From positions 1 to 7,980 of the forward strand of contig CACXDK010000391.1 in NCBI GenBank assembly GCA_902766345.1: a stretch of 7,980 nt of DNA, given 5' to 3'. Positions within the stretch are counted from its first letter, which is position 1; every line of letters starts with the position of its first letter. Below the pieces are notes generated by a model, which did no database searches, had not been told where the DNA came from, and saw nothing but the letters and a program-made list of their open reading frames with translations. Position numbers and translations under genes: made by a program. Positions 6,970 to 7,980 of this stretch are shown piece by piece. Origin of the DNA: an uncultured Spirochaetaceae bacterium (lineage in GTDB: Bacteria; Spirochaetota; Spirochaetia; Treponematales; Treponemataceae).

Positions 6970-7980
6970 TTAAAACTTAAACCCTTTTGGAAGCTTAAAG
7001 CCTTTTGGCAGGTTCATATTGCCAAGCTGAGACAAATCCATGCCTCCCATTCCTCCAGCACCGCCCATCATCTGGTTCATAAGTTTAGCCTGTGCACCAC
7101 GGTTACGGGTAAGTTTTTTCATGGTAAGCTTTGTTTTTTCAAACTGTTTCAAAAGCTTATTAACTTCCTGAACAGAAGTACCACTACCCTTTGCAATTCT
7201 CTTACGTCGTGAAGGACCAATAATCAGATGATTCATGCGTTCTTTCATGGTCATGCTCTGAATAATGGCTTCCTGATGTTTCATGCCAGCCTTATCAAGC
7301 TGATCTTCTGTAATCTGCCCCGCAAGACCAGGCATCATGTCCAAAATCTGCTGCATGCTGCCCATCTTCTTTACAGACTGCAACTGCTCAAGCATGTCTT
7401 GAAGCGTAAATTCATTACGCATCATCTTCTGCTGCATCTTAAGGGCTTCTTCCTGATTTACAGTTTCCTGAGCCTTTTCAACAAGAGAAACAACATCGCC
7501 CATGCCCAAAATGCGGCTTGCAATGCGGTCTGGATGGAACTGCTCAAAATCCTCAGTCTTTTCACCAGTACCAATAAACAGAATTGGCTTGTCTGTAATT
7601 GATTTTAATGAAAGTGCAGCACCACCACGTGCATCAGAGTCAAACTTAGTAAGGATTACACCAGAAAGGCCAAGCTGTTCATCAAAGCTCTTTGCAATTT
7701 CTACAGCATTCTGACCAGTCATTGCATCTGCAACAAGAATTGTCTCAACAGGATTCATTGCCTTTTTTACAGCAACAAGTTCCTTCATCATCTCTTCGTC
7801 AATCTGCAAACGACCAGCCGTATCTATAATGATTGTATCAAGACCATTCTTTTTTGCATGATCAAGAGCATTCTTTGCAATCTTTACAGCATCCTTTACA
7901 CCGTCTTCCTTATATACAGGAACACCTATTTTTTCACCAAGAACACACAGCTGTTCAATAGCGGCTGGACGGATAAGGTC
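6970..7980 (-). CDS. ffh: Signal recognition particle protein Ffh (partial, N-terminus beyond right edge)
   Basis: The C-terminal 336 residues of Ffh, the SRP54-family GTPase that binds 4.5S RNA and signal sequences and delivers ribosomes to FtsY at the membrane. The frame is open to base 7980; the N domain and P-loop lie outside. Visible in order, numbered from the edge: DLIRPAAIEQL (1-11), DTAGR (53-57, G3), TKFDSDARGG (111-120, G4), GTGEK (137-141, G5), then the methionine-rich M domain (about 180-300) with the RNA-binding PSRRKRIAKGSG. The tail is Gly/Met-rich and ends with a doubled LPKGFK. Family proteins are about 450 residues, so roughly 110 are missing. The TTG at 7809, within the DTAGRL region, is not a start. 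The rpsP gene that often follows ffh is absent here; a terminator follows instead. Confidence 0.96.
   Translation of the reverse strand, partial: DLIRPAAIEQLCVLGEKIGVPVYKEDGVKDAVKIAKNALDHAKKNGLDTIIIDTAGRLQIDEEMMKELVAVKKAMNPVETILVADAMTGQNAVEIAKSFDEQLGLSGVILTKFDSDARGGAALSLKSITDKPILFIGTGEKTEDFEQFHPDRIASRILGMGDVVSLVEKAQETVNQEEALKMQQKMMRNEFTLQDMLEQLQSVKKMGSMQQILDMMPGLAGQITEDQLDKAGMKHQEAIIQSMTMKERMNHLIIGPSRRKRIAKGSGTSVQEVNKLLKQFEKTKLTMKKLTRNRGAQAKLMNQMMGGAGGMGGMDLSQLGNMNLPKGFKLPKGFKF

Noticed and set aside
7798..7809. Possible ffh start at TTG 7809
   Set aside because: It falls in the DTAGRL motif of the G domain, and the frame remains open with matching Ffh sequence (DLIRPAAIEQL) up to the window edge.

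Overview
The window looks like chromosomal DNA of a spirochaete, most probably a host-associated Treponema. This rests on the gene order rimP-nusA-infB-rbfA-truB-ribF without the ylxR/ylxQ pair usual in Firmicutes, the AT-rich coding style, a very Gly/Asn/Arg-rich IF-2 N-terminus and a NusA ending in a zinc ribbon. The genus is an inference from memory of these families; no database was searched. Every gene I can support lies on the minus strand. All plus-strand open frames are shadows of these genes.

In transcription order (right to left): the 3' two-thirds of ffh (signal recognition particle GTPase, running off the right edge) ends at 6970. A 130-base intergenic region (6840-6969) holds a near-consensus sigma-70 promoter and, downstream of it, an intrinsic terminator hairpin. 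Next comes a tightly packed operon: rimP (TTG start), nusA, infB, rbfA and a frame running off the left edge that begins as truB and continues without a stop into ribF. Gaps are 12 and 14 bases, followed by overlaps of 1 and 26 bases, so translational coupling is likely throughout.

The genes form a transcription/translation housekeeping module: 30S maturation (RimP, RbfA), transcription elongation and termination (NusA), initiation (IF-2), tRNA U55 modification (TruB) and flavin cofactor synthesis (RibF). The most notable points are: (1) a continuous TruB-RibF fusion of at least 550 residues; (2) a leader in which the operon promoter lies upstream of the hairpin that also ends ffh, so operon transcripts must read through a terminator, a layout suited to NusA autoregulation; (3) a four-cysteine zinc ribbon at the NusA C-terminus; (4) a 63-base tandem repeat in the IF-2 N-terminus and an unusual 79-residue charged tail at its C-terminus. 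There is no mobile element, CRISPR array, tRNA or rRNA. Apart from the points above the region is ordinary core genome.
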